Shown: positions 25,303 to 38,598 of the stretch, piece by piece | How positions within the stretch are numbered: position 1 is the stretch's first letter | Layout: each line of letters starts with the position of its first letter | Translations under genes and position numbers: made by a program | NCBI RefSeq assembly: GCF_035594125.1 | Contig: NC_087173.1 | Coordinates: forward strand, 14,280,755 to 14,344,754 | Length of the DNA: 64,000 nt | Source: Scylla paramamosain | Lineage: Eukaryota > Arthropoda > Malacostraca > Decapoda > Portunidae | Direction: 5' to 3' | Notes under the pieces: model-generated | The model's database searches: none | The model's input: only the letters and a program-made list of their open reading frames with translations | What the model was told of the DNA's origin: nothing

Positions 25303-26865
25303 ATTCAGGGTCGGTTCAGTGGAGACATCGTGGCACACCTCCCTGAGCATGCTGGCGGTCAGATCTCTCACCTCATCGTGCCTGATACATACGAATCCCC
25401 CCTTTTTGCACGTCATGGTGTGGTTGACGTCATTGGGGGAGCCACACACACAAGTACTGGGGAGTCCTTCCATCGGCCAGCCGTACCTCAGAGCAATGGC
25501 GTCGACAAATTCTTGTTTGTTGAGGCTGAAGCCCTTCGCTCTGATGGGCAGTGACGTTAGCCAGTTAGAGGCTCCCGTTTCCTGTGCAGTGAGGATTTTT
25601 CTCACTGTGGTTGCAGGCAGGATGTTTATCAGGTCTTCGAGACAGTTTCGTTGATGTTGTTGCCTATCTCTAGATATAATTCGTCCTTGCTCAGTGACTG
25701 CACTTTGGGCTATTTCACCATGTGCGTCCTGAGCAATGATCTTCTCTGTGAGGGACCTGGTGAGCTTGAGGGAGTTGAGGTTCTCCACAGTCGCCAACTT
25801 CTCAGGGGAGGTGATTCCCATCCCGCCCAGTCTTGGTGGAAGTTCGAGCAGCGCCCTTTCCCCATCTCCGATGGTGTGGTATCTCAGTAACGCTGGGAGG
25901 AAGGTGTTCCTTATCGAGACCTCCAGTGGTGCAAGGAGAGGGCTGATGCCTGGGATGGTGCGCATGGCGAATCTCCATCGATGCTGCAAGCCGTGGGTGT
26001 AGGCAGAGTAGGTTGCATGAGGCTCAGTCCTGGCCATGTCAGACAGGACTTCCACCTCATGTATCCACTCCTTCACCTTTTCTCCTATGTACTCCTTCTT
26101 GAACTCCTCTGTTCCGATGACAGCACCCAGATGCCGTTGTCCATCCTTTGTTATTATAACTCCACTGCCACTGAAGCTATCCACTGCACTGTCATAGTGT
26201 TCAGGCTTTACAATAAGGACGGACTTAGCGGCATTGGGTGTGTACCCTATGATGGGACCATTGTCGTTCACTAAGCCCCACCATTTTTTCAAGTCTGTTA
26301 TTTTGCCGGCCCCTGACAGGTCATCCGCGTACGCCACTTGCTTCACACTCGTTTTCCCATATGAGATAACTTGTTGCAGCACTGAAAGTCCGAGGGCGTA
26401 CATCGCCATGGCCACTGGGTCACCTTGTGTTGTCCCTTCCATGGACTTTAACACCTTAACACTATTACCACTATTACTACATATGTACAAATCCGAGGGG
26501 TCACTATATGTGTTTTCTACATATTGTGCCAGAGAGGGACATTTTACTCGAATGTTGTGAAGCATTGTTTTTCTGTTAATAGTGTTGAAAGCGTTTTTGG
26601 CGTCCACTAATAACACCGCTTCACAATTGTCTTCACTGAACATTTCCCTCATAGCGTGGATGGCGGCTTCCCCTCCTGCCTGCTGACCTGCACATACTTG
26701 CAGGTTCCCCGCTGCCCTCCTTACGTCGTCCTTGACCACCGTCATGACGCATTTACCCACGATGCGTCTTATCACCTCGCCGATTTCTCTCTCAGCATTC
26801 GTCTCCCCACTTATCTCTTCTCTTCCTCCTCTCATCCTTCTCTCTCTCATCATTCTGACCTTCAT
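25303..26865 (-). mobile_element. R2-like (restriction-like-endonuclease type) LINE, RT fragment with long intact ORF
   Basis: A continuous - strand frame of about 520 codons. RT motif A is LLVDAKNAFNTINR, motif B is EGTTQGDPVAMAMYAL and motif C is QVAYADDLSGAGK. Downstream are a long thumb-like region and a CXC-X8-H-X4-C knuckle (CVCGSPNDVNHTMTC) followed by KGGFVCIRHDEVRDL. The knuckle next to a conserved Arg-His-Asp block is the layout of LINEs with a C-terminal restriction-like endonuclease (R2/NeSL/R4 group). The nuclease itself is lost at the junction with the Jockey-like 5' end, and the N-terminus merges into a Glu/Arg-rich stretch near 26.8 kb. The clade is inferred. Confidence 0.82.
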
Positions 26866-26965
26866 TTATTTTTTGTCTATGCATGTTTTCTCATTTTTGC
26901 GTGCACTAACTCATTCTCTCATCTCTTTCAGTATTCTTCTCTCCATTTATTTCTGTTCTTGCATG

Positions 26966-27098
<133 letters not shown>

Positions 27099-27300
27099 GC
27101 ACTCTATTCCCTTCTTCCATTCATTAGAGGTCATCCCCTTACACCCACAGCATGTATTGCACTCATACACATCTCCTCCTCCCTTTCTCTCCCAGTTCTA
27201 CATGTTTCTCTCATGCCTCATCTCATCTCCTCATCTCCTCATCCTCCTGTGTCACTCTCTCCTTAGTATGGCTGGGCAAGGTCACCTACTATTGAGACAG

Positions 27301-27400
27301 TAGCTCTTCTTTGGTCATTGCCAGGCTCTCTTTTGGATCTTCATGGCAGTTTCCACAACAGCAAACACTGCAAGCTTGACCACACTGATCTTGTCTCCAG
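27301..27400 (+). pseudogene. possible HARBI1-like exon 4
   Basis: After a GAGACAG acceptor the frame reads ALLWSLPGSLLDLHGSFHNS, KHCKL. This resembles the W-PGS-x-HD-x-x-F-x-NS region that follows exon 3 in HARBI1 proteins, but with diverged or shifted residues around HD. If real, the LINE block at 25.0-26.9 kb lies within intron 3. The downstream donor is not clear. Confidence 0.4.
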
Positions 27401-27479
27401 TGAAGCTAAGAGTGGGAATGTTTTTACCAAGTATGTGTTGTGTTGTGGAGTTTTTAGTTTAGTTTTAATCACTGTCCTT

Positions 27480-27862
27480 CCTTAATCTGTTACTGGAATC
27501 ATGAAAACACCCTTGCAAACCATAACAACATGTGCTAAAACCTGTTAAAGTATCATTAACCCTTTTAAACCATTACTTGAATCACAGAAACATCCTTGCA
27601 AACCCTGACAACATCCACTGAAACTTGTTAAACTGTCACTAGCATTATTAAACCATTACTTGATCATAAAAACACCCTTGAAAACCCTGGTAACATCCAT
27701 TAAAGTCTGTTAAACTATTACTAACCTTATTAAACCATTACTTGAATCATGAAAATGCCCTTGAAAACCCTAATAACATCCACTAAAGCCTTTTAAATTA
27801 CCACTCCAATCACGGGAGCTCCAAACACTATTAGAGCCTGTTAATAAAGAAAAGGCACTGGG
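27480..27862. repeat. about 83-bp tandem repeat, 4-5 units
   Basis: The phrase GAATCATGAAAACACCCTTG and variants start at 27496, 27579, 27662 and 27744, that is every 82-83 bases. Each unit continues with AAAACCCTAATAACATCCA and TTAAACTATTACTA. Single diverged units of the same family lie in introns at about 58165, 60620 and 60743. Confidence 0.8.
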
Positions 27863-27921
27863 ATATTGGGGAATGCACATTTCAAGCTGTAGCCTTACCT
27901 CACATCCTTAACTCTCATAAC

Positions 27922-28049
27922 AGGGCCTTTGTTGGAGGCGAATGAATGTCACTGTCTGCATTACCAGAAGAGGCGCGTCTGAAGTGACCAAGATAGGAAG
28001 GTACGTGGACTCCCAGGAGAGGCTGTACCAGTTCCTCACATATGCTGGT
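27922..28049 (+). other. possible exon of unknown gene
   Basis: An open segment follows an AACAG acceptor and ends before GTGTGT. It reads MNVTVCITRRGASEVTKIGR and then YVDSQERLYQFLTYAG. The absence of stops and varied composition suggest coding, but I recognise no family. It may belong to the HARBI1-like unit, to the fibrocystin-like locus further on, or to nothing. Confidence 0.25.
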
Positions 28050-28220
28050 GTGTACATATAGTGTGCCTGCACGTGTATGCATGTGAATCTAGTCTTACCT
28101 TATGTTACCTAAACCAGTGTAACCTGACTTTATCCTGACTACTGGAAATAACTGTATAGGAATTAAGCTTGTAATGCCCTGTGTTTTAGCAGTAGATTGT
28201 TGTGTTTTGCTTAGTTTTTA

Positions 28221-29030
28221 CAGGGTGTCCTGCAAGTTTAGGTACACACTTTAGGTATGATAGTTCAAGTAATTCTAAGTTGAAAATACTCTATACACAT
28301 ATGCTGTTTTGTTTTATTTTGTGAGAAATTAATGTGTAGCTAAGTTGTGAGTTGCGGGAGCTGCTTGCCTGGGTGTGCCTCCGCCTCCTTCCTCCCCTCC
28401 TTGGCTCGCTACGTACTCGCGTGATGCTGCGTAGCATTAAGTGATAAATTTTTGTGTACATTGTATGCAGTCAAATCCTTACAGGAAATAGCAAATAACA
28501 GATTAAATTTTTGTATGTGCCAGTGAAGAAAATGTGCAGGTAACACAGCAATACAGCGGTTATTCAGTGCTACTTTTTAAAACACACATGGCAGTTCACT
28601 GCAAATGTCATCCCCTTTGACAGTTATCATCTTGACATTTAAATGGCAAGCCTTGTCAATCAAGTGATAGCCAAAGTGCATCTTTTTGCTCCTGTCATTC
28701 CTTATCTGCTCTGCAGCTTCCTTAATGCTGTGAATCAACTCCTCTCTGTAACGTGATTTGTTCTTGTATACCAAGGATTTCATGAGTCCCCAAAGGAAAG
28801 AAATCCGTTGGTGTTAGGTGAAGGGATCTTGCTGGCTATTCCTGTGGATCTCCACAGTTTCCTTCATCAGGAAACTGATCCCAGGGAAGCCGCTCCCACA
28901 ACACACAACTTACAGGTTAATTTCTCACAAAATAAAGCAAACAACATGTGTGTGTATAGAGTATTTTTGACTTAGGATTAGTTGAACTATCATATCCTAA
29001 GGTATGTACCTTAATTCATGGTACACCCTG
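28221..29030 (-). mobile_element. Tc1/mariner-like transposon, 810 bp, long TIRs
   Basis: TA dinucleotides at 28219-28220 and 29031-29032 flank an element whose ends both start CAGGGTGT. The inverted repeats extend for about 140 bases with modest divergence; for example TGATAGTTCAA and CTCTATACACA occur in both arms. On the - strand the interior encodes a transposase remnant (LHLTPTDFFLWGLMKSLVY followed by REELIHSIKEAAEQIR), matching the (S)PDLTPxDFFLWG block with the third acidic catalytic residue in many mariner relatives. The N-terminal two thirds of the transposase is absent, so it is an internally deleted, non-autonomous copy. Confidence 0.85.
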
Positions 29031-29037
29031 TATTGTT

Positions 29038-29040
<3 letters not shown>

Positions 29041-29090
<50 letters not shown>
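29041..29090. repeat. (AC)n microsatellite
   Basis: About 25 AC units, ten bases after the mariner-like element. Confidence 0.95.
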
Positions 29091-29092
<2 letters not shown>

Positions 29093-29249
29093 TGCTGCCC
29101 AGCTAATTGGACACATCCACAGCAGCTCTAAGGAGTTACCTAAGTTTTGGTTGTACAGGGTGCCCGAGCTTGAGTCCTGTCTCTATAAGAGGGAATTGTG
29201 TGATGTGTGAGTGCAGGGGAAGTGAAGTGTAAATTGGGAAGTGAGCAAA

Positions 29250-29653
29250 AAGGTGAATGGGAGAGTAGTGTATGGGTAAACATTGTCTTGTCAGTGATAC
29301 CAAGAAGGAAGATGGTGGCGGACACAGCAAATATTTTTGAGGGTTTCAAGGAAGAAGACCTCAGTGTAGCTTATACAAATAAACAAATATGGAAAATTGA
29401 AGAAAATGTGAAAATATGATAAATTCATAACTTAGCAATAATAAAGACATGGAAGGAAGAGAGAGAGAGGTGGGTGGTGGCAATGTAAAAAGATATCCAG
29501 TGATATAATAGAGATGAAGAAGAGGAAGATGGAAAGAGAAAAAGAAAACAAAGAACTGAGAGAAGAGGTGACAATAATAGTGAACTTAAACAAGAAGTAC
29601 TATAAAGAAATCAAGAAACTCAAGGAAGAGAACGAGGAGTTAAAGAAAGCTTT

Positions 29654-29692
<39 letters not shown>

Positions 29693-30850
29693 AGGTTGGG
29701 AAAGTGAAAGAGTCAGTGACAGCAGAAGTCAAAAGTTGGAAAGAAGAGAGAGAACAACAACAAAAGGTGAATATAGATAAGATCATAAGGCAACAGCAAC
29801 AGGAACACAATAAGGACATGGAAAAGCAATTGATTAAAATAATAAAGGAAAAAAAGTAATCTTGTGAGAGACATCGTGCAGAGAAAGATGTTTGTGGTGG
29901 TATTTGGGGTCAAGGAGAAGAACTTACTAATGAAAATAGCTAGAGAGAAAGAAGAGGCAAAAAAGACTAAGGAAATTATAGCAGAAGTGGCAGAGGAATG
30001 AGAGGAGATAGTTGAACAAATTGAAGAGGTTTACAGGATTGAAAAATACAATGAAAATGGAACAAGACCAATGAAAATAAGATTCATGGCACAAACAGCA
30101 GTGAAATATGTCTTGCAAAGAACAAGAAAATTGGCAAAAGTAGAAGGAATGAATAAATATGAATAAAGGAGAGAGAAGTAAACTGAAAGAGTAAAGTAGA
30201 GGAAAGTAGTAGAGTAGAGGCCCAGTCAAAAAATGAGGAGAGAACACAAGAACAAGCAAGGAGATTTGCTTGGAAAGTTGTGGACATGAAAGTGAGGAAA
30301 TGGTGCCACAAAGATACCACACCAAGCAGAAGTTTAAAGATTATGTATACTAATGTAGATGGTTTGGTGTTCAGCCAAATGGAACTTAAAGGCTACCTAA
30401 AGAACAATAAACCAGATGTGGTTTATTTAATGGAAATTACACTAAGAGGAAATAAAGTTGGAATTTGCAAAGGAAGGTTGTAGTGCATGGAGGAGAGACA
30501 GAAAAGGAAAGGGAGGAAGAGGAACAATGATATTGGTAAAAGAGGATATTGTTGTTGAGGAAGTGGAATATGTCGATGGAATGGCAGAAACTTTGAGTGT
30601 TGTGATTAAGATCAAATGAAATGAAAAAAAGGAAAGTTACTGTGATGTACGTACCACCAAAAACTAATGCATGGGAGACTGATGGATATAAAACTATACA
30701 ACTAAAAACAAGAAATAGCACAGGAAATGATAAGGAAAAGTAACAAAGTGCTTTTAGTAGGCAGCTTCAACACTAAAGGAATGAACTGGCAGAAGATGGA
30801 AGTGAAAGAAAATGTTGGGTCATGGAGTGAACTTATTTTTCATATATATT
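29250..30850 (+). mobile_element. CR1-like LINE copy A, ORF1 and start of ORF2
   Basis: The first frame (MVADTANIFEGFKEEDLSVA) and the Lys/Glu-rich stretch at 29.5-30.2 kb (KEIKKLKEENEELKKAL) look like the coiled-coil ORF1 protein of CR1/Jockey-type LINEs. A (GA)n run at about 29660 interrupts it. ORF2 starts near 30330 with an endonuclease remnant (LKIMYTNVDGLVFSQMELKG, then LLVGSFNTKGMNWQKM). Many stops and shifts. It is cut at about 30850 by a Jockey-like fragment and continues after 31769. Confidence 0.8.
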
Positions 30851-30859
30851 TACTTATTT

Positions 30860-31768
30860 ATTTTTTTTATGTAGGAGGGACACTGGCAAAGGGAAACAAA
30901 AATCCAATAAAAAAAAAGCTCACTGTGATACCAGACCTGGATTGGGTCAGAAGTAGTAGTCAAGAATTGAAGGATATGTGTTTTGAAACCTCCCTCTTGA
31001 AAGAGTTCAAATCATAGGAAGGTGGAAATACAGTAGCAGGCAGGGAGTTCCAGAGTTTACCAGAGAAAGGGATGAGTGACTGACTGAGAATACTGGTTAA
31101 CTCTTGCATTAGAGAGGTGGACAGAACAGGGGTGAGAGAAACAAGTCTTGTGCAGTGAGGCCATGGGAGGAGGGGAGACGTGCAGTTAGCAAGATCAGAA
31201 GAGCAGTTAGCATGAAAATAGTGGTAGAAGACAGCTAGAGATGCAACATTGCAGCAATGAGAAAGAGGCTGAAGACAGAAGAGAGTTGATGAGATGAAAA
31301 GCTTTTGATTCCATCCTGTCTAGAAGACTGGTATGAGTGGAATCCCCCAGACATGTGAATCATACTCCATACATAGACAGATAAGGCTCCTGTACAGAGT
31401 TAGTAGCTGGAAGGGTGAGAAAAAATAACGGAGATGTCTCAGAACACCTAACTTCATAGAAGATGTTTTAGCTAGAGATGAGATGTGAAGTTTCCAGTTC
31501 AGAATATAAGTAAAGATGTTCAGTGTAGAAGAGGGGGACAGTTGAGTGTCATTGAAGAAGAGGGGATAGTTGTCTGGAAGGTTGTGTTGAGTTGATAGAT
31601 GGAGGAATTGAGTTTTTGAGGCATTGAACAATACCAAGTTTGCTTTACTCCGATCAGAAATTTTTGAGAGATCAGAAGTCAGGCGTTGTGTGGCTTCCCT
31701 GCATGAACTGTTTTCTTCCTGAAGGGTTGGACGTCTACGAAAAGACGTGAAAAAGTGCATGGTGATAT
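30860..31768 (-). mobile_element. Jockey-like LINE, 3' fragment inserted in CR1-like copy A
   Basis: On the - strand it runs from HFFTSFRRRPTLQEENSSCR through [18 protein letters not shown] and KTSSMKLGVLRHLR to the 3' terminal phrase and a (TTTA)-type tail at 30840-30866. It lacks motifs A to C and so is 5'-truncated. Endonuclease sequence of copy A lies on both sides, which shows that this insertion is younger than copy A. Confidence 0.88.
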
Positions 31769-34085
31769 CACCACCATACCATGCTTACCATGATGGTGAA
31801 TACAATGAGACAGTGGGTGAACGAACTTACAAGATACAAAGAAGAAGAACCATCACAGTTGGACTTAGTGTTTACAAAAAATCCCAGAAAGTAGACCAAG
31901 TATACATTGTCTGAGTCCACTGGGAAGAAGTGATCATGTGACAATAGAAATAATGCCACAGGAGGAAAAAGTGTTGCACAGGAATGAACAATTTTGAAAT
32001 GGGAGACAGAACTATTCTAAGGCAAACTTTGCAGAACTCAATAAATTTTATGGAGAAATTAACTGGGAAGAACTATTTAAAGGTAAAGTAGTGCAAGAAA
32101 AATGAGATATTTTTGAGTAAGTATAGAGAGGGGGTGCAACAGTTTGTGCCAAGTTATAAAGTGTAAATTTGGAAGCATGAATGGTATAATGGCAGGTGAG
32201 TAGAAGCAAAAAGGAAAAAGGACAGGGCTTGGAGGAAATGATGAGACAACTGAACACAAATACTAGGGAAGAATACAGAAAGGCAAGGAATGAATATGGT
32301 ATAATAAGAAAAGAAGAAGAAAGAAATTTTGAAAGTGAGATAATAAGAAAATGCAAGGAAGAGCCCAGAACTCTTCTACCGATACATAAACAGGAAAATG
32401 AAACATAGGATGACATAAACAAGTTAAGAAGAGAAGGAAGAATTTATGAAACTACTGAGGAGATGAGTGAACTAATGAATGAGAGTTTTCAGTCCACATT
32501 TACAAAGGAAACTGATTTTGTGGCACTGAAAGTGGTATCACAGAATGAGGGAATACAGGAAATACAAGTAAAGAGACAACAAATCAAGAAACTGCTGAAG
32601 AGCTGGATGTTAGAAAAGTTGTGGGACCAGATCAAGTAAATGGATGGATATTAAAAGAATGCAGAGAACAAATGGAAAAACCCATATGGGATATAATTAA
32701 CAGCTTGTTGCGAGAAGGAAAAGTACCAAGGGAATGGAAAAGAGCTAACAAAGTCCCAATATACAAACAGGGAAGTTAAATGGAACCATTGAATTACAGA
32801 CTAGTGTCACTAACAAGTATTGTAAGCAAGCTTTGTGAAATAGTGATTAAAGACAGATGGGTGCAGTATTTAGAAGATGAAAAGATAATTACAGAAAAGC
32901 AATTTGGATTCAGGAAAGGGATATCCTGTGTCACAAATCTACTGAGCTTCTGTACAAGAGTAATAGATGGAGTGCAAGAGAGGGATGGATGGGTTTGTGC
33001 AGTACACCTGGATCTCTAAAAAAGCATTTGATAAAGTTCCACACAAAAGTCTTATGTGGAAGTCAGAGAATGAAGGAGGGCTAAAGGGAGCAATGTTGAG
33101 ATAGACAGAAGATTATTGACAAGGGAGGGAATTGAGAACAGTAATCAGAGACACTAATTCAAGTTGGTGCAAAGTGACAAGTGGGGTACCACAAGGATCT
33201 GTGTTGGCACCTATTATGTTTCAAATATATGTAAATGATATGACAGAGGATCTAAATAGTTATATAAACCTTTTTGCTGATGATGCAAAAATAATGAAAA
33301 TAGTAAAGGATGAAAATGACTGCAAGGAGTTACAAAAGGATATTGACAAGATACATACATAGAGCCAAAGATGGAAACTAGAATTCAGTGCCAGAAAATG
33401 CCATGTGTTGGAAATAGGAAAAAGTAAAAAGATATCTTCATTGAATTACAAAATGGGAAGAGAAATAATAACAAAAAATTCATGAAGAAAAAGAAGGCAC
33501 ATAAACATAATATTTGGCTCTACATACAGCCTTTTAACAGACATTAGGGTGGCATTTAACTATTTAGATAGAGAAATAATGAAGAAAATTATAACAAGAA
33601 TGATATAACCTAAATTGGAGCACGCAGCGTTAGTTTGGGCTCCAAATAGGAAAAAAAGATATACAGAAACTGGAAAGAATACAGAGGATAGCAACAAAGA
33701 TGGTACCAGAACTGAAAGACTTAAGCTATGAAGAAAGACTTGAAGAGATGGGATTACCAACGCTACAAGAGAGAAGAGTAAGAGGAGACCTGATAACAAT
33801 GTACAAATTAGTAAACAATATAGAAAGAATAGACCGAATTGACTTGCTATCACAGATGGAGGAGGGAGAGAGATGGGCGAGGGGACATGGGAAGAAAATA
33901 AAGAAGAGTGGATGTTTGAGCGGCACCAAGAAATGCAGCTTCCTGTATCAAACTGTTGAAATCTGGAATGATTTGAAGGAAGAGGTGGTTGTGGCAAACA
34001 GTGTACACATGTTTAAAGAGAAACTGGATAAATATGGTTATGGAGACAGGACAAAATAAACTTTGGCTCGTGCCCTGTACAATGC
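31769..34085 (+). mobile_element. CR1-like LINE copy A, rest of ORF2 and 3' end
   Basis: It resumes in the endonuclease C-terminus and contains the RT: VGPDQVNGWILKECREQ, LNYRLVSLTSIVSK, EKQFGFRKGISCVTNL, VTSGVPQGSVLAPIMFQIYV (B), NLFADDAKIMK (C, FADD) and the C-terminal YEERLEEMGLPTLQERR and FKEKLDKYGYGDRTK. Stops at the motif A region (AVHLDL then stop) and elsewhere make it inactive. It ends in GCCCTGTACAATGCACACGC running straight into a CA array. Confidence 0.88.

Positions 34086-34168
<83 letters not shown>
34086..34168. repeat. (CA)n microsatellite at LINE 3' tail
   Basis: About 41 CA units directly continuing the 3' end of CR1-like copy A. Confidence 0.95.
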
Positions 34169-34170
<2 letters not shown>

Positions 34171-34235
34171 TACCAACATCACCCTATTCACGTCATACAT
34201 TATACAACTTCATAAACAGTGTTTCTCATCTGTTT

Positions 34236-34561
<326 letters not shown>

Positions 34562-34654
34562 CAATGTCACCCAGTTCATATTGCCATGCATTATATAACA
34601 TCATAAACAATGTCAAACAATGTTTCACATCCATTTCTGATGTTTTTTCACATT

Positions 34655-34905
34655 TTCCTCACGTGCTGGTGAGTCTTGTGATGCCCACTCATCACAAAAC
34701 TTCTTAACCACTCCATTGCCTTCTTGTTTACTGTATAAAACTTTGTGTTCTTGTTATTTATTACATTAATATGCTCTTTTACCATGTTAATGAGGATTTC
34801 CTTATCAAAAAATGATAAAGGAGTAGCCCAACAAACCGTCACTTCTTTGCTGGTTGCCATGGTGACTGCAGCAGATGTAAACAAATTCGTGTTTCTCATA
34901 CATTT
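34655..34905 (-). pseudogene. Myb/SANT-like DNA-binding domain remnant
   Basis: On the - strand the frame reads FFDKEILINMVKEHINVINN, KNTKFYTVNKKAMEWLRSFV and SGHHKTHQHVRKM. The spacing of Leu/Val and Trp, with a basic end, resembles the trihelix/Myb-SANT-like domain (NAIF1 type) that accompanies Harbinger and other DNA transposons. No partner ORF is visible. Similarity is judged by eye only. Confidence 0.4.
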
Positions 34906-35486
34906 TTTTCTGTCAGTGATGTGCTGAGTTGGGCAGGAATATGAGATGTAAGCATTGGTGACCACTCATGCTTGCCCACCCCACTGATTGACAACCTTGG
35001 TGAACTTTGGATTTTTGAAAATAAGGACTTCCCCACTATCTTGATTGTCTGGTGCAGTTTGGCCAGGTGATCACCAGCATTGGCAGAAGGTTTAAAAGTA
35101 TGGCAATTAAGCATATGATACAGCAACATCAGAAAATGTCTGTTTCATATAATTCCCCACTGGAGCTTCTCTATTCCACTTGATTGCCATTGCTTTATGT
35201 GAAATTGACTAGGTTTAAATGTGATAAATGTACCTCAAACATTTCAGATTTAGACAAACTCGATATATGCATCATTAATGCACTCCCCTTGAAAAATCTT
35301 TGGTGCCTGAAAAATATTGCATTATAATTTGAGAGATGAAGGGCTACATGTAGTACAATCAGCAAACAAGTTATTTTGCATATCTACGGACATAAGTTTT
35401 TTTTATTTACTCATGAGGACTATGGTCACAGGTTTCCCTCTCTGTTTAGCAGTCTTAACTCTTTATGATGTGTCACTGGGCTTGTG

Positions 35487-35489
<3 letters not shown>
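34906..35489. other. non-coding DNA
   Basis: No feature recognised. The short open frames here have no family resemblance. Confidence 0.4.

Positions 35490-35571
<82 letters not shown>
35490..35571. repeat. (AT)n microsatellite
   Basis: About 41 AT units. Confidence 0.95.
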
Positions 35572-35575
<4 letters not shown>

Positions 35576-37215
35576 CAATCGGAGTACAAAAAACTTTTGA
35601 GCTTATGACAACACTAAATCAGTGCCTAATATTAGCCAGCATGAATGAAATATTTTCATATTGTTTATGCAGTTTCTTCAAATGCTGGATGCAGACACTT
35701 ATTCGTATTTCATTATACCATAATTAATGGCTTATAAGACACATGCACTCAATAAGACGCACCTCAGTTTGGGCAGGCATAAAAAAAAAAAAAAAAAGGT
35801 AAGTAAACAGGTTTAAGCTCTGAATATGAAGTGGAGGGTTTCACCTGACATTTGAAGCCCTCTTATATGTATTCAGATCCTTATTAGATCTCAATATTTT
35901 ACATTTAAAAAACCTTAATATTTGCTAGGACCTACCAACACTAGTACTTAGACTAATCCTGCTGTGAGATGTAAACAAATGTGGCATAGACAGTGACATT
36001 GTCAGAGGCCAGATTGTAATAAAGTTTGTACATCACATTTTTTTATCATCATCCTACACATGATCCTAGTTGTATATTTTAGTACATTTTCAAAGCATAA
36101 GGATGTGTGAAAACAGATTCACCTTATTCTCTACAATGTATTTTTATTTGAAATATTCAGTACAAACCATCACCATGAGTCGCCCTACTTCATGACACTC
36201 TCTTCACTTATAAAATCTTTTATTTTGTTAGGTAGTAAGCTATTTTTTAAGAATGCAATAGTTTCTCATTAGCTTCAAGTTTTGTTGAACATGTATGCAA
36301 GGTAAGAATCTTAAAAGATAGGTACAATTCCAGTTGTATGGAGGTGTGTCTTACCTCAAGGAATAATGGCATCATACTAAGAAACGCAGTGAATCCTGCA
36401 GTTGTCACCAGGTTTGGTTTGCAACCAACTGCAAGTTTGTTTTGGTACATGAAATGTAAGAGTCATCACCTAATTTCTTCCTGACTGGTGTTATTTTATG
36501 TGAATTACTAGTAAGTATGACCTGTTATGCATTGTTATCTTGTAAAAAAGAGTTGTTTTTGTGGTATAGAATTGATCATCACTTTGTTTATGTATGTGAA
36601 GATGTTTGGGATTTAATCTAAGGGCCACTGTTGCCACAGACTTACCACTGGCCACTGTCCCAAAGCTGAACCTTGGTCTTATAAGATGCAGGCTCATTTT
36701 CTGAGACGTTTTTGGGGGAGAAAAAAGGTGCGTTTTATGTCATCAAAAACAATATTTTGTTCATTCGTAGATATCATTTGCAAGACTTCCAAAATAATGT
36801 TAATGATTGCATACATATTTTAAACATTTGCAACATGCATTCTGGAGCCAGTTCCCACCCAGTCCTTCTCACCACCTCTCCCACCACACTGCTCTTCTCC
36901 ACTCAGTGTTATTACTCCACATCCACAGGCCATCACTAGCAGACCTCTTGGGTGGTTTCCAAGACCCCAGCTTGGCCTTCAAGACACTTAATCATACCAG
37001 GGTCTTCCTTCAGCAGCTCACCAGAATATAACTGGATAACTTGCCTGCTGCCAGTACCTCCAGGCCTCTAGAGGTTGTGGCACCACAGCCTGCACAGCCC
37101 CTCAAATCCCCAACAAGAACAAGAACACAACAGGGTAGTGGGAGTGATGGCTTCAAGACACACTGCCACTGTACAAGGCAGCTGTTACTCTTGTACATCA
37201 TGTGCTGCTTACTAG
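35572..37215. other. non-coding DNA, no gene recognised
   Basis: AT-rich up to about 36830. The more GC-balanced 36840-37200 could include 5' exon sequence of the MRM2-like exon that follows, but I cannot define one. Confidence 0.35.
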
Positions 37216-37319
37216 ACTGTGCCTAAAAATCTGAGAGGAAAAAGTAAAAGCTCACAGGACTGGTTGACAAGACAGCTAAATGACCCTTATGTGAAGTTGA
37301 CCAAGCAACATCAGTGCAG
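37216..37319 (+). CDS. orphan exon resembling the MRM2/FTSJ2 (RrmJ-type rRNA methyltransferase) N-terminus
   Basis: Between a TACTAG acceptor and a CAG|GTGAGC donor the frame reads KNLRGKSKSSQDWLTRQLND then PYVKLTKQHQCR. The W-L-x-R-x-L-x-D-P-(Y/F)-V-K pattern just before CRSAFKL is characteristic of mitochondrial 2'-O-ribose methyltransferase MRM2, which modifies a uridine in the large mitochondrial rRNA. The exon would lie just before the SAM-binding fold. No following exon (CRSAFKLLE...) is visible up to 44.8 kb, so the gene is either split by very large introns or this is an isolated duplicated exon. Family call by eye. Confidence 0.5.

Positions 37320-38596
<1,277 letters not shown>

Positions 38597-38598
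<2 letters not shown>

Noticed and set aside
25255..25554. + strand ORF beginning MATPTPASESPSGEG and running into the R2-like region
   Set aside because: The first codons are genuine Jockey-like start sequence, but beyond about 25302 the frame is the antisense of the R2-like RT. It is a chimera of two elements and not a gene.
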